From assembly GCA_002794775.1 (NCBI GenBank), contig NBAY01000113.1, positions 24,134-88,133 on the forward strand: 64,000 nucleotides of DNA, given 5' to 3'. Positions 1 to 9,839 of this stretch are shown here, piece after piece (positions within the stretch are counted from its first letter, which is position 1; the number at the start of each line of letters is the position of its first letter). The notes below the pieces were generated by a model. The model was given only the letters and a program-made list of their open reading frames with translations. It made no database searches and was not told where the DNA came from. Origin of the DNA: Porodaedalea pini. Its lineage: Eukaryota > Basidiomycota > Agaricomycetes > Hymenochaetales > Hymenochaetaceae. Position numbers and translations under genes: made by a program.

Positions 1-912
1 CGCTTCCTCAAGGGTCTGCCGAGAGGGAAGAGTCCCGACGCGAGGAAGAAGCCGACCAAGAGCGGGACTGCGAGCGCTGTGCCGACGCCAGCATCAGCGC
101 CCGACAAAGACGACAAACAGGAACAGCCAAACGACGAGCAGGAACCCAAAAAGCCGATTCCCGTCGCCCCGGGGAAATGCCCCCATGAAACTCCCAAGCT
201 GCAACCCTCGTCAACGCAACTAGCCCGACCTCAGTTCCGCCATATCATTCCCACAGCCGACTCTGCCGCATCAAAAGCCATTTTCGATAAAATATTGGAT
301 TCCACGGTAACATTATCAGTTCGCAACGTTATGGCCGTTTCCCCCAAGATCCGGAAGAGGAACAAGGAATTCATGACCGGAAAGTGGGAACTTGTCAGTG
401 ACGCCGGGAACGCGTCGGGGACGATGATGTATTCGCTGGGACCCCGACCAGGTTCTCCTGACCTTGACAATGGAGAAGACGAGACGGTGGCCCCAGCCAA
501 CGTCATACTCTGCCAGCTCGACATCTGGCTCAACAAAAAGGTACAAGCAAAGGGGCTCCTAGACTCGGGAGCCACGTTCGTAGCCCTCGCCCACGATGTC
601 TGGAAACGTTTGGGGTCCCCGACACTTACCGGCCAATGCATCACGGTCGAGAACGCAGACGGAAGCATCTCGAAGTCGATAGGACTCATCCCATGGCTGC
701 GTATTACCATCGACGGCTTCTCCGTTGTGGTACAAGCTCAGGTAGTACAGACGGCGCCCTTCGAAGTCCTGCTAGGAAGGCCCTTCTTCTCACACTGTAG
801 AGCACAATTGGTCGACACCGACAAAGACGAGCAGCTCATCTACCTCACACACCCCAATAGCGGGATCACAGTAACAATCCCGACATTCCCGCGTCTCCCG
901 CAGAGATGCTAA
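1..912 (+). CDS. Gypsy element A: gag tail and retropepsin (5' truncated)
   Basis: The frame is open from base 1, so this is the 3' part of a larger gag-protease gene. A charged, proline-rich linker rich in K, E and Q leads into an aspartic protease. The catalytic triad lies in LLDSGAT near bases 560-580, and the flap-side motif VLLGRPFF follows near 765-790. Both are typical of Ty3/gypsy retropepsins, which cut the element's own polyprotein. The TAA stop (910-912) overlaps the ATG of the pol frame (906), giving ATGCTAA, with pol in the -1 frame. Either termination-reinitiation or frameshifting could link the two. No zinc knuckle is visible in this part. The family call is firm; how pol is expressed is inference. 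Confidence 0.8.
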   Translation, partial: RFLKGLPRGKSPDARKKPTKSGTASAVPTPASAPDKDDKQEQPNDEQEPKKPIPVAPGKCPHETPKLQPSSTQLARPQFRHIIPTADSAASKAIFDKILDSTVTLSVRNVMAVSPKIRKRNKEFMTGKWELVSDAGNASGTMMYSLGPRPGSPDLDNGEDETVAPANVILCQLDIWLNKKVQAKGLLDSGATFVALAHDVWKRLGSPTLTGQCITVENADGSISKSIGLIPWLRITIDGFSVVVQAQVVQTAPFEVLLGRPFFSHCRAQLVDTDKDEQLIYLTHPNSGITVTIPTFPRLPQRC

Positions 913-3900
913 AGGCACGAGGATTTTCACTAGTCGATGAATCGCCCACAAGACGACAAGACGCCGCCGACCCGCCACCGCCTCACACTTCATTCATGTA
1001 TGAATCAGCGCCGCCCGCTGACATGTCAGAAATCACGACTTCCGCCTCACTCTACATTTCCTTTGACCGAAATTCTATAGAAATCACCGTTCCCGACGAC
1101 GCACAAAACCTCACACAAAACCGAGAAAACTCTGAATCAGCAAATCTATCAATCTACGATCCTGAGCCCATTTTCTTTTTACCATCCGTGTACGACAATG
1201 AGTCCCTGCCCATCAGGGAGCACCCCAAAATAACCCATCCCGCTGGCGGGAGCGCATTCAAATACAAAAAGGTCACGGACCGAGTCAAACCAGTCCCGAC
1301 CACCCTTCCTGAAGACTATCGCATCACTCGCACCGCCCATCCAGACCCGCTACGAGGCTTACCCGAGCTTCTGGTACATCCCCCGTCTCCGACACCCGGA
1401 CGAAGACTCACGCAAGAACACCTCGACGAACTCAACCTCGATCCCGCCGGATTCCTCCTTCCCGACGAACGGGCGCTGGCGACCTGGGTTCTACAAGAAC
1501 AAGAGGACGCCCTCGCCTGGGACAAAACCGAAAAGGGAGCATTAGATTACAACTATTTCGCACCCATTCTCATCCTGACAGTCGAACACATCCCGTGGGT
1601 CCTAAAGAACATCCCGATCCCGCCAGGGATCTTTAATCAGGTCGTGCAAATCCTGAAGGACAAGATCAACTCTGGAGTCTACGAACCGTCAAACTCTTCA
1701 TACCGATCCCGCTGGTTTTGCGTCCTCAAGAAAGATGGGAAATCGTTACGCCTCGTCCATGACCTGCAACCACTCAACGCCGTATCTATTCGGGATCCAT
1801 CAGTCCCGTACCCGACAGAACATATCGCCGAAACATTTGGAGGACGAGCTTGCTACACGACCTTGGATCTATTCGTCACCTTCGACCAGCGGAAACTGGC
1901 GATCCGGTCCCGCGACTTGACCACCTTTCAGACGCCTTTGGGGGCCTATTGCCTGACGTCTATCCCGATGGGTTACACAAACTCACAGCAAATAATGCAT
2001 GCAGACGTGACTTTCATCTTCCAGGATGAGATTCCCGACGTTGCTTTCCCATACATTGACGATGTCCCGATCAAAGGTCTGCCCACACGATACAAACTTG
2101 TGGACGGCTCGTACGAAACAATTCCCGCCAACCCAGGTATACGACGATTCGTATGGGAGCATCTCAACGATGTGAACCGAGTCCTGCAGCGCCTGAAGGT
2201 CGTAGGGGTGACTCTGTCCGGGAAGAAGCTCGTTGTCATGGCCCCCAAGGCCGTCATCGTAGGGCACACCTGTAACTACTCAGGGCAGATTCCCGACACG
2301 GAGCGAGTGCGCATTCTTCTCGAGTGGGGCCCGCTGGAAAATATCACGCAGGTCCGCTCATTCCTCGGATCGGCGGGAGTTCTGCAGCACTTCATCAAGG
2401 ACTTTGCCCGACTCTTGTCAGGACTGACCCGACTCCTTCGGAAAGATGAACCTTTTGATTTCGGTCCCAATGCCCAGCAATCGATGTCAGACCTCAAGAA
2501 AGCCATTGGCGACTCTGGCACCATTCGTCCGCTCGATTACATCTGCGGCTGCCCTGTACACCTATGTGTCGACTCGTCTATCATTGGCTACGGCGCGATC
2601 CTCCTGCAGATCGGGGAAAACGGAGAACGATTTCCCGCCCGGTTCATGTCGGGAACTTGGAACGTGTGGGAACGCAACTACTCCCAGCCAAAGATCAAAC
2701 TATTTGGGCTCTTTCGGGCACTGTACAAGGCACGCATCTACCTCATTGGTCTTTCCCACTTCTTCGTCGAAGTCGACGCGAAGTATATTAAAGGAATGAT
2801 CAACAACCCCGACTTGCAACCAAATGCGACGATCAACCGCTGGATAGCAGGGATCCTGCTGTTCTCTTTTATGATAATCCATATTCCTGCCGACCGACAT
2901 ACAGGTCCCGACGGGCTCAGCCGCCGCAAACCGCACGACACCGACCTGCCCCGAGACAACGACTATGAAGACTGGATCGACAAGCAATACGCCTTCCTAG
3001 ACGAAGCGCTCGTCGAGAGCAGCACAGACCCCCCTTCGGAAGAATCAATCCCGCGATCAGAAAAGGGGGGTCGAGCTGATGTGGAACTCAATACCATCCG
3101 GGACTTCCTCCTCGACCCAAAAAGACCAGAGGGGATGAGCGACAATGACTTCAGACACTTCGTACCTAAGGCGACACACTTCTTCGTCGATGGCGGGAAA
3201 CTTTTCAGGAAGGGGACGGCTCGGCCACACCAGCTGGTCCTCTGGCCCAAATCCCGCCTTTCAGTACTCCGCGTCATGCACGATGAATTAGGACACAAAG
3301 GATTCTTCACAGTCCGCTCTCGTCTACAAGACAGATTCTGGTGGCCGATGATGAACACGGATATCCACTGGTTCCTACAGATGTGCCACGAGTGCCAGAT
3401 TTGCCAATTCACCCACGTACGCATCCTGCTGACTGTCCCGACTCCCGCTCCTCTTTTCTCCCACATCCATGTCGATGTCATGCTCATGCCCAAGTCGGGA
3501 GGATTCAGGTACATTGTCCAGGCAAGGGACTCCCTAACAGCATACCCAGAGTTTCGCCTGCTCCGCGCAGACAAAGCCTCGTCCATCGTGAACTTCATCT
3601 TCCAAGACATCATCTCCCACTGGGGGTGCGTCCACAAAATCGTCACAGATATCGGCTCATTGTTCATTTCCGCACTTCCCAACCTCTTGGCTAAGTACAA
3701 CATACATCATGTTTGGATCTCTCCCTACAATTCCCATGCGAACGGTATCGTGGAACGTCATCATCGGGACCTGTGGGAAGCTTTGATGAAATTGGCAGGA
3801 GGCCATCCATCGAAATGGTTGCAGTACGCATACCACGCCATTTGGGCCGAACGTGTCACAATCCAGCGCTCGACCGGGTACAGCCCATACTACATGGTAC

Positions 3901-4472
3901 ATGGCGTCCAACCAGTGCTACCATTCGACCTAGCAGAGCAAATGTACATCTCGCCTACGTACACCTCCAAAATGACGGAAGCAGAGCTTCTCGCCACCCG
4001 GGCCTGCACCCTCCAGTGCCGTCCCGACGACCTAAAATGCGTATGGGAATCAGTTCTCCAATCCCGCTTCAAGTCCATTGAAGATTTCGAATGACGCTAC
4101 CAGAATACCATCTGGGATTATGACTTCGGCCCTGGCGCACTCGTTCTCATCTGGAACTCGCAGATCAAAATGGAACTCAACAGAAAAGTGAAGCCCAAGT
4201 ATCTTGGCCCCATGGTCGTCGTCCGACGCACCCAAGGAGGATCGTATATCCTGGCCAAGCCAACGGGAGCAATCTCAGCTCTACGATATGCCGCGTTCCG
4301 ACTGATTCCATACCATGCACGCTCAACACTGGCGGGATCAATACAGTCGCTTGTCGAATGCACAAAAGAAGAGCTAGATGCATTGGCTGAGGATCATACT
4401 CATGAGGAAGAGTATGAACACAGGGCACCGCCAGGCCTAGTCTTGGACTCAGACTCTGACGAGTCGGACTAG
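906..4472 (+). pseudogene. Gypsy element A pol: RT, RNase H, integrase, with one in-frame stop
   Basis: The pol frame encodes a reverse transcriptase with active site YIDDVPIKG (about residue 382), then RNase H (VDSSIIGYGAILL, about residue 553), then an integrase. The integrase has an HHCC zinc finger (HDELGHKG ... CHECQIC, about 790-835) and a DDE core: D in HIHVDVM, D in VTDIG, E in GIVERHH. YIDDVPIKG and the PDGLSRR linker mark the gypsy lineage widespread in agaricomycetes. A TGA at 4092-4094 interrupts the frame, but the same frame continues to TAG at 4470-4472 and carries the integrase C-terminal region (KYLGPMVVVRR). This is therefore a single nonsense lesion, plausibly a CGA-to-TGA transition. 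Without suppression the integrase lacks its tail. No clear 3' LTR or polypurine tract was found. Confidence 0.88.
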
Positions 4473-5027
4473 CGTGTGTCGCTCAATGGTCCCGCTGTGG
4501 GATGGAGCGCACGGCGGTCGCACACCCCTTCCCGCCCGTAGATCGCTACTTATCCGCAGTGACTTTCTCTTTGCACTCTTGCTTTCTCTCTCACTAGACA
4601 ATGACTCGTCTATTTGTCTTCCGCTTTCTTCTTATTTTTACTCTCTACAAGTTCCGCTCGGAGCAATTCCCAACATTTCTGCTACCGCTTCAACGCCTCC
4701 CCCTCTGTCGTGTTCAACCACCTCAGTACCTAATATACCCTATTTTATTGCTCAACAAGTACAAGTAGACATCCTTCCCTTCTCATTGTTAGGCGACATC
4801 CTCAATGACTCCCGCTCGAGAATCCCACCCCTGATGCCTTTGTCCCACTAGACGCAGCCCCCTCCCGACAGCAGCGGGACATCAAGTGCCCCTATCTCCT
4901 GCTTGTTCCTCTTTTTCTTCCTTCCCCAACTATCTTGATTTCTTTATTTTCTCACACTTCACTCAGTAGAGGCGGGAAAACAATATTATTACTTGGCCTA
5001 ACATTTTGTTAGGCCAGCTCTACTCTA
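4473..5027. other. 3' flank of element A with an LTR-like segment
   Basis: No gene is supported here. The segment 4787-5003 begins TGTTAGGCG and ends CCTAACA, the same inverted termini as the 414-bp LTRs further right, but the interior is unrelated and no 5-bp duplication flanks it (CTCAT on the left, TTTTG on the right). It may be a short LTR of another family or coincidence. The rest is pyrimidine-rich sequence. Confidence 0.35.
4994..5016. repeat. Perfect 10-bp inverted repeat with 3-nt loop
   Basis: TGGCCTAACA, then TTT, then TGTTAGGCCA. The arms consist of the TGTTAG/CTAACA element termini plus GGCC. It lies just past the end of the minus-strand gene, so it could be a junction between two element ends or an RNA hairpin. 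Confidence 0.7.
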
Positions 5028-6751
5028 CTACTTCCCCTCCAACTCCCTCACCCTCTCCCTCAACACCCTATTCTCCTCCCTCAACTCCTCCACTGTATCC
5101 TCCCACTCCTCCTTCCTCCCCCACTCACACTTCTTCTTCTTCAGTGCGCAGTCCATGCACGCCGCCTTTCCCGCCTCCCCAACGCACGCCTTTCCCGCCG
5201 CCTTACAGCGCTTGCAGCGCTTAAAATAAAAAATGAGCGCCAACGACGGCAGAGGAACCTCCTGTTCCTCCTCCATCACTGGCACCGCGTTCCGACTCCC
5301 GGATGCAGCCCCACCCGCCCTCCCTACTGCCGCCTTCCCACCCGCCCACGCCGCAGTCGCTTTGGTCGGCGCAACCACCCTCCCCTTCCCCTTCCCTCCC
5401 GGCGCAGCTCCCCCTCCCCCCCGCTCCTTCTTGATGAGGACGACCGACGAATTGTCGGACTCCTCCTCAGACGTCTCGTGCGCCCGCTTCGTCCCCGCCT
5501 TCCGTGCCGTGGTTGCTTTTGTGGTCGCAACCACCCTCCCATTCCCACCCGGCGTGGACTCCTTCCTCCCCCCCTCCCGCCTGACGACACCATCGCCCAC
5601 GTCGTCCTCCGACTCACTGCTCTCGCTCGGCGTGCGACCCCACCTGCTGCCCCACACACCGAAACGTCCCACGCCCACTGGTACTGTGGGCGCTCCGAGT
5701 CCTAGCACAGAAAAACAAAACAGTCAGTATTACACTTCCCAACGTGTCTTTGAGACGCACCGGGACGCATCCCACCACCACCGCGAAACGACGTACCTGG
5801 GGGACCCCCCCACCCTCCCCACCCCCCTCCCCCTCCCCACGCTCCAAGCGCGGCTTTTTTTTGCCACACTTCGAGGTGCACGACTGGCCCGGCTTGAGTG
5901 GGGGCGACGTCCCGCGCACCGACATGACCTCACCCTGTCTCCTTATCAGCCTCTGACCTTTCCTAGAAATGTTTTTTTTTTTTACTTACCTTCGGCGGGA
6001 GCAGGCTGCCGTTGACCTGGCGCCCCCTCGTCTCAGCCCACCACGCCACCTCTGCCTCCCACACCTCCTCCGCGCTGTCAGTCCACAGTGCACGGACCTG
6101 GTCCAGGTGTGCGGGCCACTGCGCGAGGAGGGCCGCCTCCTCCTCCTCGCGACGTGCCGCCGCCGCCACCTCTTCCGCCGCCTGGCGCTCGCGCTCCTGT
6201 GCCTCGAGGCGCACGCGATGCGCCTCCTCTGCTGCGAGCTCCGCCCCACGCGTCTCCTCTGCTCGTGCCAGCACCGGCGCCAGGTCGAGTGCCTCCAGGT
6301 CGAGGGCTGCCGCGCGCACTGCCTCCTCCGCCCCCAGCAGCGCCGCCATGCCGTGGCAGAGGGCGTGCACGTCGCGCACGCCATCCGGTCCCTGCTCCCA
6401 AAGGGCACGCAACGCCCCCTACAGCACAAACCAACAAAATTTTGTTAGCATCCAACTCATCAATAACAAAAAATTTTTAGTACGCACCAGTGCGGCCAGG
6501 ACCTGCGCCGACTCCGCATCGCACTTGTCCACAATGCGGGCCACCTCGTACACCACCTCCCATGCGTCCTCCACCACCTTCACCCACACCCGCTCCTGCG
6601 CACCTACCGCATCACGTCCTGCCGACACTTCCGCCCCCCCCAGATCTGGGACCAGGGGGCTCTCCGTGGCGGGTCCCGCTGTTGTCGTTTCCCCGTTGGG
6701 GGCGCCTTTCACATTTGGCGTTTCCACCACTGCTTGCGTGTCCTCACTCAT
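5028..6751 (-). CDS. Cys-rich zinc-binding-like coiled-coil protein, four exons
   Basis: Proposed exons: 6751-6488, 6418-5990, 5934-5797 and about 5701-5028. The start is ATG at 6751. The first two introns have good GT/AG sites and stay in phase. The protein has an acidic N-terminus, an Ala/Glu-rich helical second exon, a short C-x3-C segment (SCTSKCGKKKP), and a last exon with Ser/Glu and Lys tracts. The last exon also holds the cluster CKRCKAAGKAC ... CMDCALKKKKC, spaced like a Zn2Cys6 finger, followed directly by a heptad coiled coil ending at TAG (5030-5028). Finger plus coiled coil suggests a DNA-binding dimer. Exon 3 ends in phase 0 but exon 4 needs one carried base, so there is a frame lesion or a mis-set junction. 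It lies antisense within repeats and may belong to an element. Confidence 0.55.
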
Positions 6752-7481
6752 GGTAGAAGAGAACGAGGGAAATGTGTCTCGTGCAATGGAACCAAACCTA
6801 CACCCCAACCAAATTCAAACTCCGCCACTTCCTTCCCACACTCTTTTCCGCCCATATTACCTCACCACATCAGAACCCCGCATTTTGCTGTATACGTGCA
6901 CGTAGCGCCTCTAACGCGCTTAGCGCCCCGCCTCGGCCCGCCATTCTGCAGACCAGCACTCTATCCCGACGTTCTACACCTGGCGCCCGCCCAGTCACCT
7001 ATCACATGGCCCCCCCCCCCCCCGCTGCACCCATACCACACAGCCCAACGCCTCCTACAATATCTACCAGTCTAGTATACCCGCCGCCTGCGCCCACTGT
7101 CTCCGCGCGACCCGCCCCTGCATACCCGCCAGCTATCCCGCCCCCGTATACCCGCTCCCAATGCCGCCTCCCCGACAAATGACTACGATCCCGCATCACA
7201 CCTCCGATGCAACGCCCCACCCTTCGCACCTCCCCCTCGTGCTCCACTAACCCTTTCTCCTCGTCCTCTATGCCATTCATCAAATGCCGCCCTGACCCTG
7301 ACCAACACAAGTCCCGACCAAAAAATTTCCTTGGCCGCCCCAACTCCGACGTCCGACGAAATTTTCCCCTTGCTGACATCCTGACAGGAAACACTCCATG
7401 CCTGCCGCCTATAAAGCCGGCCTATACCCGTCCTCTTAGACAGAAGTACTAGCCGTTGTGCCCCGCCCGCTCGATATCACC
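6752..7481. other. C-rich spacer
   Basis: Strongly C-biased on the plus strand, including a run of about 14 C near 7010. No ORF looks genuine. It probably holds the divergent promoters of the minus-strand gene ending at 6751 and of the gag-like ORF at 7482. Confidence 0.5.
7410..7416 (+). promoter_or_regulatory. TATA box of the gag-like ORF
   Basis: TATAAAG lies 66-72 bases upstream of ATG 7482, which has a good context (CACCATG). The spacing fits a transcription start near 7440. No other TATA is seen nearby. Confidence 0.55.
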
Positions 7482-8663
7482 ATGTCAGCCCGCACATTAC
7501 AACAACGCATGTCGCTCAGCCTGCTCCCCCGTGTTCTTTCTGTCCCGCACCACATCATCTTCGAAAACTACGCGATGGAATTCTCCAACCCTGATCCCGC
7601 CTACCTGGCGTCCGATACTCCTGACAGTAAACAATTCATCCCGCTCATCTGGGATCCCATCCTCCGCCCTGTCCTAGCGCCATTCGCACACCTCACCCTC
7701 ACGCTCGACCGTCCCGACATCTCTACATGGTCACTGATCTTTCTGATGTATATCTGGACTACACCCGACACCCAGAAACACCTCTGCCAAGACGCCCGCC
7801 TCCTGATGGACAGCTGGTCCACGTTCTGTGGCCTCTTGCATGAAATCTGCCCAACCCCGCCTTACCATGACCAGTCTCTTATTGCTAACATCATCCATCA
7901 GTTCCTCTGCCACATTTCCCGATGGAACCTCTCCGCTCCCGCACACGACGCGATTTTCTTCCGCTTCTCTGAGATCTACCTCATCTCACGCGACCCAAGC
8001 CCGCCGCCCGTCCCCGACCTTCCTGATCTGCGGGATTGCCTTCCCGACCCACTTTGACTCACGGCAGGCCCACGCACACTCCTCCACCGCTCATGGGACG
8101 TGTCCCATCTCCTTAGCACGATTGCGGACCACACCACCGACCGCCTCCAGGACACCCTCGCTGACTTAATCCCGGTGCTTGATGCCGCCCGTGCGACCGA
8201 CACTCCTCCTGAGACTGACATCCTCGGTCTCCTGGCCGAGTCAATACAATCCACCCTTGCAATTCAGCATCTAGTCAACGACATTGCACACCACAATGCC
8301 TGCCTGTACGCTGCGCTCTTCCCCGGGCAGGCCGACTACCTCTCCCGCCTTCTCAAACCTCAGGCTCAAAATACACTGCCGCGTGTCACGGCGCCCGCGC
8401 CCATCCGCGCTCCCGCCCCGACCTTGTCGCAGCCTGAACCTCCCGAACCCGCCCCCACCCCTATCTCACCTGCGTCGACACCCCCACAACAAACGTCTTC
8501 TTTTGACCCCCCCCCCCCCGGGAGATGTAGTGCTCTGCGCTCGCCTACGCGCCAGCCGGCCCCTACAGTCAAGGAAATGGAATCCCGACTCGGACCAGAG
8601 TCCCGAGGCGGGATGCAGACCAATCCCGCCGGCGGCCGACAGGACCACTCCCAACAAAAGTGA
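7482..8663 (+). pseudogene. Gag-like ORF of a gypsy element, one in-frame stop
   Basis: A reading frame begins at ATG 7482 and runs to 8663 with a single interruption, TGA at 8055-8057. The first part (about 190 residues) is helical and rich in Leu, Trp and Pro. The second part continues in the same frame (DVSHLLSTIADHT) and ends in a Pro-rich, then Gly/Gln-rich tail. No zinc knuckle is seen. Base composition and the frequent CCCGAC motif match element A at 1-4472, so I infer this is the gag of a related copy whose pol is missing. The lesion (TTTGACTC) resembles the single TGA in element A pol. Confidence 0.5.
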
Positions 8664-9425
8664 AAGTCCCGCAGGACTGGACGACTCGCACCCCAGAATC
8701 CTCCAGTTTCCAATAAATCCCTCGGCACAGGTATGCCACACCAATGCACAAAGCCCTCATCCCGACTCAAAAAGCCGACCGAGCCCGATTCTGCCCCAAC
8801 CGACGAGCACAAAACCCTCAGAATCACCAACCGCCAACATCCCGATGGCGCGAGGCGACGGGAGTGGAGGATACCACTAGTCGGACGAGCCAAAAGGACT
8901 CTGGGAAGCACCCCATTTCTCTTTTCATGATCATTTGCCATCAGCATCTTATCGATTTCAGACATGTCAGATGTTCCCAACCACATATCGTCGGGCATCC
9001 CACAGTTTCATGTCCTGCACGAGGCTCAACCCTCGTCGCCCTCTCTAGTACAGTAAACGTATTTATAGGAAAGCATGTAGTGCATCGTTCGAGGGAATAG
9101 ACGACCTCTGACTCCTCCTATCTAAATCCCGGCCTGTCTGCCCCACCTCAACTCGGCGGAAACTGTCCCGACCCGAATCGCCTCTCCGCCGCCAGTCCCG
9201 CCACTGCGTGGACATCAGCCTAATCTTGCCTATATCTATTTTGATATCTTACTCGTACCCGAATCACCTGGGGCCGCCCCTCTGCTGACCTCCTCCTATA
9301 CCACATCTGCCTCCCCGTATCCCGCCTTCACTGAACCGTCCACTCCAACCCTCCCCGCGTAGTCATTGGCAAGTGGCATAACATCTGGTTTATTCCACCT
9401 CGCTCTCCGGGAGAAGCTCTCCCGC
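8664..9425. other. Degenerate continuation of the older element
   Basis: GC-rich sequence with short open stretches in all plus frames, such as one near 8962-9055. No frame is convincing. It resumes at 15,672 on the other side of the inserted chromodomain element, as the 5-bp target duplication shows. Confidence 0.45.
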
Positions 9426-9839
9426 TGTTAGGCGGGAGTCCGGGAGACGACTCGGACTGGGCAGGTCTCGGCTGACTGTCGTCTGGGACGTGCTATACTC
9501 GAGCGTAGACTCGGGACACGCTTACTCAGGCTAGGTCGTCGCGGAGGTAAGAGGATTAATACAAGTCTAAACTAATACAAGGGGGACGAGTCTCACCTAG
9601 GTCGTCGCGGAGGTAAGAGGAAAAGCAGAACAAGGAGTTCATGCGATTCCTGAGACCTTATATAGCGACGACCGTGAGACTATATTACCTAACATTACAT
9701 AACGAGTGGGAATGGAACGAATGAAGGTAGTGTGGGAATGATTGTGTAAGATGAGTAAATATAATGAAAAGGACGAATATAATAAAGGAAATGGTAAAAG
9801 GGAAAATAAAGGAAAAAGGTGAAAGTTCAGGTTCTAACA
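9426..9839 (-). repeat. 3' LTR
   Basis: Sense orientation is minus, so this is the 3' LTR. The pol stop TAA (9842-9840) directly abuts its first base, and the polypurine tract lies within the last pol codons. A 25-bp unit starting CTAGGTCGTCGCGG occurs twice inside it (about 9531-9555 and 9597-9621), in the part predicted to be transcribed. Confidence 0.95.

Noticed and set aside
7005..8520. Poly-C tracts as functional elements
   Set aside because: Homopolymer runs of about 12-14 C occur in GC-rich repeat DNA; nothing ties them to a function.
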